A stretch of 64,000 bases of DNA from Molanna angustata. Its lineage: Eukaryota; Arthropoda; Insecta; Trichoptera; Molannidae. Positions 36,435 to 47,534 of this stretch are shown here, one piece after another; position 1 is the stretch's first letter; each line of letters begins with the position of its first letter. Where the stretch lies: the NCBI GenBank assembly GCA_963576475.1, contig OY754974.1, positions 5,507,774-5,571,773 on the forward strand, given 5' to 3'. The notes below the pieces were generated by a model. It was given only the letters and a program-made list of their open reading frames with translations, was not told the DNA's origin and made no database searches. A program made the translations under genes and the position numbers.

Positions 36435-36753
36435 ACTAGTTGCATGTAACACATGAGATCCAACTGTCGATAGCGATAGTATGTTAAGTTGAAGAATAAG
36501 AATCAAACTATAAACCCATAAATACAAATTATTGAAAATTTTAACATATGTTGGTATGTATGTCAAGATAGGACAGTATGGAGGTCAGTCCTCTTTTTCT
36601 ACCCGGAATATGAAAACAGCATGATGGTTCTGTATGTATGTTTGGATATTAAGTAGGTACATATCAAACTATTAAGTCTTCTTACATATTGTGTATAAGC
36701 GACTGCCATACAAATTGTATGAAGCAATGTCGTCACTAAATTCAATTTTTATA
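36435..36753 (-). mobile_element. HINE family 1, truncated copy at the head of a second array
   Basis: Begins with ACTAGTTGCATGTAACACAT and contains the first 320 bp of the element, breaking at CAATTTTTATA exactly where the next copy starts. Confidence 0.82.
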
Positions 36754-37797
36754 ACTAGTTGCATGTAACACATGAGATCCAACTGTCGATAGCGATAGTA
36801 TGTATAGTTGAAGAATATGTACCAAACTATAAACCCATAAATACAAATTATTGAATATTTTCAGATATTTTGTTTTCTATACAACATATGTAGGTATGTA
36901 TGTCAAGATAGGATAGTATGGAGGAAGTTCCTTTTTTCCTACCCAGAATATGAAAATATCATGATGGTATGTATGTTTGGAGATGAAGTATCAAACTATT
37001 AAGTCTTCTTACGTATTGTGTATAGGCGACTGCCATACAAAATGTATGAAGCGATGTCGTCACTAAATTCAATTTTTAAAAAAATTGTTAAAAAAAAATT
37101 GAGATCTTCTACTACAATGTTAATATTTTTTTATAGAAAATTAAATTATCCAGTTGGGGTGTTTCGGCTTTTTGTGATAATTGTATAAGTTTTGGAAATA
37201 TAGGCAGTTAAACTCATAAATTTATCAAAAAAAAAATACTTTTCCTAATAAAAAACATTTGAGAAACCCTGGAATTTTTTTGAAAAAAACTCATTTGAGA
37301 TTTTGTATTTGTCTATGTTTGTACCAATTTTCAGCGTTCTAGCTTTTATGGTTTCTGAGATATATGGAAAAATAAAATAAAAATTAAAAAGTTGATAACC
37401 CCTGACTGAAACAAAAATTCAAAATTCCGAGTATAAAAGTTTTGTAGGCCTGTAACTGTTTATATATTCTGAAATTTTAGGCTCTGTAAATTGAGCGGAT
37501 CAAAAGTTATAAGGGGGGGACGGACACACACACACATACATACACACACACAGACACACAGCCACACACAGACACACGAAATGTTCTACTCCGAATTCTA
37601 AGTAAATCCGTGTATGGAACATATATGCTGCGAAGCCTCTAAGTTGGTGTTTTTTGACTTCAAAGTTGGAAAAGCCGTGAAAAAAGTAGACCTCTCCATA
37701 CAATTCTCGCGTATTCTGGCTTGTTACATTGTCGATATGTTAAGAGAACAAAGTTCTCCTGAACAAATCGACAGTTGGACAAATCGACAGTTGGAAT
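36754..37797 (-). mobile_element. HINE family 1, second copy of the array
   Basis: Full body with (CA)n at 37523-37577. From about 37490 it is nearly identical to 30600-30899, including the doubled AAATCGACAGTTGG at its end, and is likewise followed by LINE sequence. Confidence 0.85.
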
Positions 37798-38526
37798 ATC
37801 ACTGCATTTGACTTATTTGGTACCTCTATGTGTCATTCAAATAAGCAATGCACCGACTCGGCCAATAAGATCGCCAGTTTGTCTATGTATATAGACGACA
37901 TCTGCAACAAGTGTTCGCCCCGCTCGCGCTGTGAAAGGAAGACTTTTTCTTTCACTTTTAATTCGCTCACGCATCTATCATCTATATTATTGCAATATAT
38001 ATCGCTACAAGCTCGCATCTCAACTGTGACATCTCCAGCTGCCGACACTGCAGAAAAGGCTCTTCCAGCACCCTGGTCAAAAGGTAGGTGCATTGTTTTA
38101 TTTTGGTGTCACTGGAGGTGTTCAAGTTTGTTAATTGCAGTGCTTAACATTCATACCCTCGCATTTCTATCTCTACAAATCAAATACATAAAAAATCGAA
38201 CCAGCGCCGCATTCGCTCAACACCATACAACGAACCCTTAACCATGCTCTCTAGATCCCAGAATGTTCTCCAGTGATCACGAGCAATCTGCCCAGCCAAC
38301 CGTTTACGATCATTCATGGGGAGAATCATATTAGAATGAGGTTCACCAGATACAGTTGCTGTCCTAGCCAAAGCATTCACAGCTTCGTTATTGTAATTTC
38401 CCTTGTGGGAAGGGATCCATGTTATTGTAATTTCCTGGCAATTCTTCATTAATTTGTACAACTCAAATTTAATGGATAATATTATTTCACTGTCCACGTA
38501 CATAAAAAGAGGAGAGGAAAGCTTCT
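37798..38526 (-). pseudogene. Duplicated 3' part of the RNase H-bearing LINE
   Basis: Almost identical to 30900-31627, with only isolated differences seen (for example CTTCCTGCACC versus CTTCCAGCACC). It covers the LINE 3' region and the distal RNase H domain ('WIPSHKGNYNNE'). It breaks at GAAAGCTTCTGA, where HINE sequence (AATTGAGCGGATC) resumes. The upstream RT part is missing. Confidence 0.85.
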
Positions 38527-38578
38527 GAATTGAGCGGATCAAAAGTTATAAGGGGACACACACACATACACACACACA

Positions 38579-38617
<39 letters not shown>

Positions 38618-39242
38618 ACACACACACACACAGACACACACACAGACACACACAGACACACGAAATGTTCTACTCCGAATTCTGAGTAAATCCGTGTATG
38701 GAACATATATGCTGCGAAGCCTCTAAGTTGGTGTTTTTTGACTTCAAAGTTGGAAAAGCCGTGAAAAAAGTTGACCTCTGCATACAATTCTCGCATATCC
38801 TGGCTTGAAACATTGTCGATATGTCAAGAGAACAAAGTTCTCCTGAACAAATCGACAGTTGGAAAATTAAATTATCTAGTTGGGGTTTTTCGGCTTTTTT
38901 CGAAATTTTTAAAAAATTGGGAAATATAGGCAGTTAAACTCATAAATTTATCATAAAAAAATTTTTTTTAATAAAAAATGTTTGAGAAACCCTGGAATAT
39001 TTTTGAAAAAATAAATTTGAGATTTTGTATTTGTCTATGTTTATACCAATTTTCAGCATTCTAGCTTTTATGGTTTCTGAGATATATGGAAAAATTAACC
39101 AAAATTTCAAAAGTTGATACCCCTGACTAAAACAAAAATTCACAATTCTGAGTATAAAAGTTTTGTTAGGCTATAACTGTTTATATATTCTGAAAATTTG
39201 GGCTCTGTAAATTGAGCGGATCTAAAGTTATAAGGGGGGGAC

Positions 39243-39277
<35 letters not shown>

Positions 39278-39496
39278 ACACACACAGACACACAAAACTC
39301 ACATAAAATGTTCTACTCCGAATTCTGAGTAAATCCATGTATGGGAACATATATGCTGCGAGGCCTCTAGTTGGTGTTATTAGCATGCAAAAAGTCCACT
39401 ACACCATACAAAATTTTCCTTCGTACACGCATCTTGGCTTAATAATGTCGATTCATTCAGAGAATTGAATTCTCATGAACGAATCGACAGTTGGAT
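38527..39496 (-). mobile_element. HINE family 1, two partial copies ending in the 5' terminal repeat
   Basis: 38527-38865 is a partial copy with a (CA)n tract (38557-38660). From about 38866 the body restarts and runs through another (CA)n (39244-39292) to CGAATCGACAGTTGGATTA at 39478-39496, the same 5' terminus seen inverted at 12219. Confidence 0.83.
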
Positions 39497-39993
39497 TAAC
39501 GCCAAGTGTATTAAAAAATGAAATTGACGAAACTCAGTGCTTATAAAATTTAATAATATCAAACCACACATTTTATATAAAAAAACGTTCTGAAGTATCA
39601 TTCAGTTCAGACAATATATGTAGCCTTTTCAGCTAACGTAAAAACCTATTTTAAGAATTGATGATTGGCTATCTGTCCCAGAAGATGACATTCAGTCAGC
39701 TCAAGTTTTTCTAAGAAAGGAAAATAAAAGGATGGATTTACGAGCGTTCATTATGATGTCAATTCTGTCACAACTTTATTGACTGGAAAGAGAATAGACT
39801 TTTCTGAAGAAAATACATTTTTTCAACGTAAATCATTACATACTACATCTTTGTATAATGTATGTAGATAAAGTATGAAAAAATTAGGAAATAAAATACA
39901 TACAAATCTTCTTTGATTATATGTAGGTACTACTAATTTTCGTTAGTCGCATACCAGTTTTCTGATTGGTTAATTATCGATAACAAATATAAA
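39497..39993. other. Non-coding DNA, nothing recognised
   Basis: AT-rich. Confidence 0.35.
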
Positions 39994-40500
39994 TGAGTGG
40001 GTTGTGGCCAATGTCACTCACTCTCAAGGAATTAAATTTTTGTATGGAAATTTTTCAGGAAATGAGTTTGTTAAATTATTTTTGATTTCAATATATATTT
40101 TTTTAAAACTTGATAATTTATTCTTCAATGCCATTTCGTATGAGTGATATGCCTTTTTAGCAATTCCTTAGTTAAAATATCAAATTTTAAGTGTCCTGTG
40201 CTTGGAGTCACATCGAAATATGTGACAGTATAAAAAAATGAGAAACACTGTTAAGATATCCATCTAATTTAACAATTTCATGGGGTCTAAGCGAGTATTA
40301 AGATAAACAACTTGAAAAGAATCGAATGAGTACTTTAGTCTATAATCGATAAAGTAGGATAAACATGCCGTACACAGTAAATAGCACACAAACACCGATG
40401 AATTGTGATGAAACTTTCAGAATACATTCTCAGCATGGTACTAGTTGATAATCTGCAATAAAAAATAATCTTAAAAATTCCGAATTCATAACCCCCAAAA
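39994..40500. mobile_element. HINE-like family 2, copy with eroded ends
   Basis: Starts GAGTGGGTTGTGGCCAA and shares several internal blocks with 54311-54895 (ATGAGTTTGTTAAATT, TGGGGTCTAAGCGAGTATTA, GGTACTAGTTGATAATCTGC). The inverted terminal string is no longer complementary. Confidence 0.72.
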
Positions 40501-40631
40501 CTTATTTATTCCGTACTACTAAAGTGCAAATAAATAATACTAAAGTAATACTAAATAATACTAAGTAAATAAAATAATACTTAAGTGCAAATAATAAAGG
40601 AGTAAAAAATATGAATTCTTAGAGTAGATGC

Positions 40632-40826
40632 GTAATAGGCGTGATGACAGTAAGAAAAAATCATTGAAATTATGATTTTATAAAATAAAATATGTTATAA
40701 AGATTTGAAAAAATATATTTATTTTCATTTTAAAAGAGTGACTAATATTAATATTATTAAAATAAAAATACAAAATATGTTTGTCCGCCATTTTATGTGA
40801 AACACCAATCAGAGCGCATGACGTCA
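40632..40826. repeat. 195-bp direct repeat, copy 1, with a TGACGTCA site
   Basis: Aligned with 41279-41473 over its whole length with scattered changes. Near the end both copies have GTCCGCCATTTTATG and AGAGCGCA(T/C)GACGTCA. TGACGTCA is the palindromic CRE/ATF site; only copy 1 keeps it perfectly (copy 2 has CGACGTCA). Confidence 0.8.
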
Positions 40827-41278
40827 CCATATTGTTACTGTCAATTGTGTTTGTTACTGTCAACTGTAGTGTTGTTCGAAATGGCTATTTTTTTCATAAC
40901 AAGCTATATGGTATATGCTGTTTATTTTTAACATGCTATTTTTATTTATTGATTTATTTGGTTTATTTGGGACAATAAACCAAATAATATCGCTATCCGC
41001 TCTATTGAATCGTTGACGCATCTGTTATAACACGCACCGAGTATTGTAACGTGGTGGAGAATATTTAACGTTTCAGAAATAAATAACTTGGTGGCTTTCA
41101 TTGCTTGATTATAAAATAAAATGATGTTATTATATTGTTTGTGGAAGTTGTACAGTGTTACATGAGGTTGAAATGGAAATACACAATGTATTATGATGAA
41201 TTTAATATACATATGGGATAATTGTTATGATTCATATACATATTATGATAAGTATATTAAAAAAAAATAGAATGTTAT
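40827..41278. other. Spacer between direct repeats
   Basis: Contains a GGTTTATT...AATAAACC palindrome near 40960-40981 and a minus-strand frame (40946-41212) without recognised relatives. Confidence 0.3.
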
Positions 41279-41473
41279 GTAATAGGTGTGATGACTGTAA
41301 GAAAAAAATCATTGAAATTATGATTTTAAAAAATAAAATAGGTTATAAAGATTTAAAAAATGTACTTATTTTCATTTTAAAGGAGTGAATAATAATAATA
41401 TTATAAATATAAAAATACAAAATGTGTTAGTCCGCCATTTTATGAGAAAAAATAATCAGAGCGCACGACGTCA
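41279..41473. repeat. 195-bp direct repeat, copy 2
   Basis: Second copy of 40632-40826. An AATAAATAAATAAATAA tail follows at 41601-41620, so the pair may belong to an old retroelement. Confidence 0.8.
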
Positions 41474-41620
41474 TAGTATGGTCGCGTCAATTCTTCTGAT
41501 AGTCTTCAATACAATATACGCATTAATTGTCGGTCTAGACAATGTCGACTGTAATATCGGGCCTATGTTTATTGTATTTTGTATGTAACTTAGTTCTTAT
41601 TGAATAAATAAATAAATAAT

Positions 41621-44600
41621 GATCGCTCGCAACGTATGGTAAACTAATTTAGTTTTAGTATTCTACAATTTCGTCACGCGATGGTGAGCTGACGAACGTT
41701 CGACACGTTATGATGCTGGTCACTGCCAAACTAAACTACCAAGCTATATTTTTTTCATGCAATGAAGCGATTCGCGAAACGACGGCGATTACGCGATGCA
41801 TGCGTTTTAAAATATCGTTACAATTTTAGCAGCATACGAATTATTACATAGCGCTCGTTATTTGTATTGTGTTCATAACAAGCTATATTTATCTGCTATC
41901 GTTATTTTTAGCAACAGCAGCTATAGTAGTCATTTATTCTGCCTGTCTTATCTAGAATGGAACTTTTGATGGTCGGATATTTCTTTGCGTCGAACAAAGA
42001 CTTTTGCTCATCAGAATTTCGAAACGTAAAAACTTAATAATAAGTACATATAAGTACTTTATTTATCTGTAATTTAAATACAACTTACATCTCGAAAATC
42101 GATAAAATATGCTCCTTCTTCTCTCTACGCTATGTGTTCATAAGCTAAAAACATACGCGGGAAACGTATGATGGCCTTTGACGTTTGGACATTAATGAAG
42201 TTCTTTATATGCTTATTGCCTAAATAATGGTAAATATTATATTACTGAGAGCAAAACGTGGGGGAACAAATACTGTACTTCATTGTAAACGCGTACTTAA
42301 TAAAATACACTTGTGTCTCGCCGTGCGAAATTTAATCACTTATTTCTCTTTTTTTTCGCGTGGGACGAAAACAAATACCTCAGTAGGTGTTTTTTTCGTC
42401 GTTTTTGTACATTTAGGGACCGCACAACACTTATGCACTTTTGAATTGATTATAAATACACAAATTATTATAAGTACACAAATATGTAGTTTACGATATC
42501 GTGACGTCACCGTCAGGGTCGGCAGCCGCCATGATACTACAAGCGTTTTTTGGCGTAAATGTCAAATTTTATTTTAAAATGGCGATTTTTGCTACTAAAC
42601 CTTTATTTTATGTAGAAATGTATATATATTTGAAAACAGTGAATGCGTAAAAACATCGTGAGATAGTTTGTCAAAATTAGTCATCATGCCCATTAAACAT
42701 TATGAGGCTAAATCGAATATATTTTTTAATTGCATATACGCAAACATTGGATTTTTTCCCTGTCGGGAGTCAAATGATATTTTTATTGACAATGACATCT
42801 CAATAGAAACGAAGTTGGGATATTATAGAAGAACCAGGAACTCAGGCACCTACAGGGCTTACGACCTGTCATCGGCTCGTTTACATGATCACTTTATACA
42901 CTTGCGCAACGTTCACCAATTATGCCTTTATTGAATTCCCTTATCAATATATTTTTTGAAAGTTCTATATATTTGAATAATGTGTAAATAATTCACCTGA
43001 ATAATACGAAACTATACAATTGCCATCTATGAGGTACCGTAACGAACAAACCTTTTTTTTTTAATTTGTTGTTTATTTAGAAATAACTTATTACATAAAA
43101 AAATAGTTTATTAATTTATATTTCAGTTTTGTACCTAGAGAAATCATACAATTTTATATTGGGCTAGGTATGCCGAATAAAAAATGCCCAAATGTATTAA
43201 GTATTAATAAATACTTAATTTAATTCAAAATCTTCGAAGCTCTTAATCGTTCTGTTGTATACCTAAAAATAACAAAGTTTTATTTTTCAAATGGATAGGT
43301 ATGTAACGTTTAAATATGTTTACATAAATATGACCGTGGGTGGAAATATCTTTGTGATTTTGATTATTTTATCATACATTTAGGTACCAACCTAAGTTGT
43401 AAAATAAAAGAGATTTTTTTACAGGAATTCAAAAAGAAATGTCGGTTTGGTAACTTATCCTGAGGCACATAGCAAACAGAAAAAAATACCATAAAATACA
43501 CTTCAAAGCACACAAAAGCCATGTTCCTTTGTGATTATTGCTCCCAGGTTTTTTTTAAAAATGGCAATGAACATTGTAAGTTGTTGGTACAGACCCCATA
43601 TAATATTATTCATTCATTCGTGAATCTATGTATGATACAACAACTGGCGAGTGAAAACCAGAAAATATATATATTACATTTCACTCTCTGCTATTCTGGG
43701 TATAGTTGTGATTCATAATATTAAATATATTCACAACATTCCAACTCATCGTACCGATCATGCACAAAACATGGCAATTCATAGAATTTGCGATACATAC
43801 AACAACAGGTTTCAAGAGTTTGACATATTCCACCCATAGAATAATAATAAAACTATAGAATACTCATTCCCATACAATACCTCGCTGAAAAAGTGAAGCC
43901 TTTTATTGGCCGGCTCGTGTCAATATATGTATGACTCTGCTGGTAGTCATTGTTCGTATAGTAGGTACCTACTACTCGTTATGATAATAATTTTGCAAGC
44001 AGTTAAAAAATTCCCTATTTGGAGAACGTATCACGCAGACGGCCAAATGATCACTGAATGCTCGTAGCAAAATGTTGACCAAATTAGTCAACATAAAGCA
44101 GTCACGTTTACTGCAGGCTAAAGAGTATTCTATACTATTATTATTCTATGATTCCACCTCAGTTCCACAACAATTAAATACTCAATACAAAAGAAAATCA
44201 ATACCCGCTTATTATAGGAAAACATGACGGTTCTTTACTTGTTGTAGGTACTTACGTATAAGTGTAAGTTTTATGTTCTGGATTAATTACATAGTTGTGT
44301 ATACATGGTTTTATGTTTTGGATTGTTTATAAAATTGTACTATTTTTGTTTCTTAAATAACAACGACAAAATGTAATAGGCCTTAATACCTGATGTCAAT
44401 ATTGTATTTTTTATGTTTTAACGCTGTTTTTTGTCCAAATTTAACTTAAATAAAAATTAAATAAATTCAAATATTCACTGCTTTTTAATTTTATGGTGTT
44501 AGATGTCAGATTCTGAAATACAGACCGTTTTAGAGGTGGGTTATAGGACGAGAAGAAGATGACGTATCTTCCGATTGCGGGGAGGTCCAAGATGATAAGC

Positions 44601-44942
44601 ATCTTCTTGTTTACCGAAACATGGTACAGGGATGTAACGAGGAAGACTCGGTTATGACAATTGACGTCGCAATTTCTGTCGCAACGTATTGGAATGGAAA
44701 GGCCTAATATGTACCTAGTAAGTAATTTATATGGTTTGATAATGATCAAAAAAAATGTCACATTGGATCGACAACCTCCTCTTATGTATATGAGGTCGGT
44801 TAAAAATGTGGTAGATTTTTGAATTGTAGGCGATTTTTGCCAGTCGCCACCGTAGTAAATACAGCAAGGCAAATTGTAATATCTGTAAAATGGAAGAAAT
44901 ACTACAGTTCCTGGATACAATATTATGATCACACAAGTTTTA
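41621..44942. other. Long unassigned region, no gene or repeat recognised
   Basis: Open frames such as 42227-42577 (116 codons, plus) and 42668-42934 (88 codons, plus) show no recognisable domain. Another GTGACGTCAC site lies near 42501. This is the most likely part of the window to be ordinary host intergenic or intronic DNA. Confidence 0.4.
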
Positions 44943-45235
44943 TCACATTTTTTGTGAATATTCTAAAAATAAATGGTTCAATAATAATCTTAAATCTCCC
45001 TTAATTTGGAGATTTGTATTTGGATGGCTATCTCGGCTAAAAATCTTCATTGTAGTTTTCTTAATATTGTTGTTTAGTCCATAATTCTCTCCAATGGAAT
45101 TGATTTTCTTCAGTAGTTGAAGGTCTTGTATATTGTCTGCAAGTAACACGGTGTCATCTGCATATATATTATGATTTTATTGATTACCACACCATTGACC
45201 TTAAAACCAAGATCTGTATCAGTAAGCGCTTAGGT
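44943..45235 (-). pseudogene. LINE reverse transcriptase fragment with YADD box
   Basis: Minus strand reads 'GFKVNGVVIN', then 'IYADDTVLLADNIQDLQLL' and 'INSIGENYGLNNNIKK', the block around and after the RT catalytic YADD of RTE-type LINEs. A frame change separates it from the upstream part, and the element ends abruptly near 44943. Confidence 0.8.
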
Positions 45236-45689
45236 ATATACACGACAGGGGAAAATCAATTTGAAAATAAGTTAAAAAAAGGACATAGACGGAATTTATA
45301 CATAGTTCCGCTGACTTTTTGGCGATTTCCATAGTAAGATCCGTTTTTTTCTGTAATAAATAACTGTGTTATTTGGACTAGGAAATCTTTTCCTTGTCTT
45401 ATTATTGAAAGCAATTTTAACTAACCTATTCGAAATCTATCGAATTCGAAAGATCTGTAGGTATTAACACTTCCTTATACCCTAGTCTCTAGCTAGAGGT
45501 ATTTCTACTATCTAGTTACACTCAGTGTTGGGGGGACCTGACGAGATATTGGAAGGTGAAGAAGAACCCTGAACAAGTCGCGAATCAATTTTAACAAACT
45601 TGTGTTACCAATCCAAGGAAGCAAGATTTTCGTGAGAATTGTTTTTTTCTGTTAGTATCACCTATCTATATTTTATAGGTCATCATCAT
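45236..45689. other. Non-coding DNA, nothing recognised
   Basis: No feature seen. Confidence 0.35.
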
Positions 45690-45934
45690 CAGCAGCCATT
45701 ATTCGTTCAGTGTTGGACATAGGCCTGCCATTTCAACATCCATGCTACCCTATCCCTCGCCACCCTGTGCCATTGACCTCCTGCCAATCGTTTGATGTCG
45801 TCAGACCATCTTGTTTGCGGTCTGTCCGGGTTTCTGCGTCCAGTTCTCGGTCGCCACTCCAGGGTGCGTTTGGTCTATCGATCATCTGCTGTCCTTACTA
45901 CATGGCCAGCCCAATTCCATTTTAAGGAAGCAAA

Positions 45935-46075
45935 CTTATATATATTTTAAAATAAATTAATAAACATTGTTTGTTTCCACTAGTTATATTTTTTAAAACA
46001 CAACATGTTTCGATAACCTCCGTTATCTTCCTCAGGTGAGAGGTGACTTAATACTAACTTGTAAGCAACATCGGT
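45935..46075 (-). mobile_element. Insertion of about 140 bp carrying a hammerhead motif
   Basis: It splits the RTE coding sequence between the 'TKVTDVAYK' and 'KWNWAGH' blocks. Short AACTT-type repeats lie at both sides (about 45928 and 46057), possibly a target duplication. It contains the ribozyme motif at 45999-46038 and CACTAGTTATAT, but no coding part. It may be a short remnant of a Penelope-like element or a retrozyme-like unit. Confidence 0.55.
45999..46038 (-). ncRNA. Hammerhead ribozyme motif, consensus core
   Basis: Minus strand: helix I 5' strand CAC, core CTGAGGA (fits CTGANGA), one spacer A, helix II GATAAC-GGAG-GTTATC (six perfect pairs), GAAA, palindromic helix III ACATGT, T at the cleavage site, helix I 3' strand GTG. 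All conserved core bases are present. Helix I is only three pairs, so the self-complementary helix III may allow dimer formation. It lies inside the small insertion in the RTE LINE. Confidence 0.75.
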
Positions 46076-46480
46076 AACTTTTGTCCTTTCTCTGATCCAT
46101 TCGTTGCGTTTTCGATCACGAAGACTAATGTTTAGCATCCTCCTCTCCATTGCTAGTTGCGTTACTCGGAGTTTCTGTACTGTACGTTTTGTAAAAATAA
46201 CAGTTTCAAAGCCCTATGTCAGTACTGGGAGGATGCACATGTCAAATACTTTTTTCTTCAAGTGGTTTGCAAATCGTTTGGATCTAAGAATATATGACAG
46301 TTTACCGAATGCAGCCCATACAAGGCCCCGCCTGTGTTTGATCTCTGCTTCCTGATTGTCTCCACCTAGCTTTACCTTATGTCTGAGGTAAATGTATGAA
46401 TCTACTCCTTCAATATTCCTTCCCTCTACCATCACTGGTCAAGGTTGTTCTGAAGTGCACATATTTTTTGTTTTAGAGTA

Positions 46481-47030
46481 ATTCATTTTTAGGCCCACAT
46501 GAGCCGCACTTGAAGATTTGGTGATTTCTTATAAAATATCGTAATTCTAAAATAATTACATCTTTTTTCTTAATATAATATTTAAGTGAGTGTTATTCTT
46601 TTATAGATTCTACGACATTAATTATACTCAAGTTGTACGTCCATGAGTCATGTTAAACTTTCCACAAGACCACGGCGCACTCAAAAGCTTGCAATTATAT
46701 TTTTGCCTCGCTGAAGCTGAAGTATCGAATGAAAGCATAATAAATACATTGAGTGTGCGAGAGAGAAGTTAAAAGAGGAAATAGGTAAGTGGAGAAGGAA
46801 AGAGTTCCCAGTGCGTGCGGTGTAGAAAGGTTGGTATACTCAATACTCACCTTTAATTAGTGAAAGGGACTTGCTAGGGGTACATACATACATTGATATT
46901 CAAAGGAATATGTTATCATGGGGTGGTCTTACATAAGTAAACGAAGTATATAAAACATAAGTAAAAAAAGGGAATTAAGTGTTTTTTTTTATCAAAACAT
47001 GGTCATTTTTTGACTCCAACTACTGTGTGT
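46481..47030. other. Non-coding DNA, nothing recognised
   Basis: AT-rich; no feature seen. Confidence 0.35.
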
Positions 47031-47534
47031 TATTTATTTATTTTTTATTTATTTATTTGTCACACCATTTAAATAATCTTTATTAAAATAGATAACTGCT
47101 GCCCAACTAGGTATACCTGTTCTAGGGCTAGCAGTGTACATATTATTACATTTCACAGGAGTAACTATTTGCATTTTTTTAAATGAATCTAAACAATATA
47201 AACTTAACTATTTAAAAAGAATCAAAACAATATTAACTTAACTATAACACATATAGAAAAAATGGAATTTGAGTCATCATGATATGCATATTATACATAG
47301 TATTGTAAAAGTAGGTATCTTGTAATTTTATTTGTTAATTGCACAAAATAAACTGAAATAGTATTTCTTGGGAATACTGAACTGACAGAGCATAGATATG
47401 ATCCGTCAGTCATATCTTTATTCAGTCGCGCCTCAAATCAAATCAAGACAGCACAAAATTTATAAAACAATTAAGATTTTTTGTAAAAAGTAAATAATGA
47501 AAAAAAATATGACAATTATATAAATGATGTCCTT
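47031..47534 (-). mobile_element. 3' UTR and AAAT tail of the 47-52 kb LINE
   Basis: The TTTATTTA run at 47031-47060 is the minus-strand tail. About 470 bp of AT-rich 3' UTR separate it from the ORF2 stop at 47535. Confidence 0.6.

Larger units (their letters stand above)
45690..46480 (-). pseudogene. RTE-type LINE C-terminal region, interrupted by a small insertion
   Basis: Minus strand from 46435: 'EGRNIEGVDSYIYLRHKVKL', 'FGKLSYILRS', 'LKKKVFDMCILPVLT', then 'MLNISLRDRKRNEWIRERTK' to about 46075. After an insertion it resumes as 'KWNWAGHVVRTADDRSTKRT', 'TGRRNPDRPQTRWSDDIKRL' and 'AYVQH' at about 45710. The order of blocks is that of RTE (BovB-like) proteins common in Lepidoptera. The upstream RT core is absent. 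Confidence 0.85.

Noticed and set aside
42227..42934. Two plus-strand frames (116 and 88 codons) as host exons
   Set aside because: No homology recognised, no splice sites or codon bias that distinguish them from chance; kept only as a comment on the region.
44441..44932. 163-codon minus-strand frame
   Set aside because: No recognisable domain and AT-rich codon use; it overlaps other chance frames on both strands. It was left unassigned.
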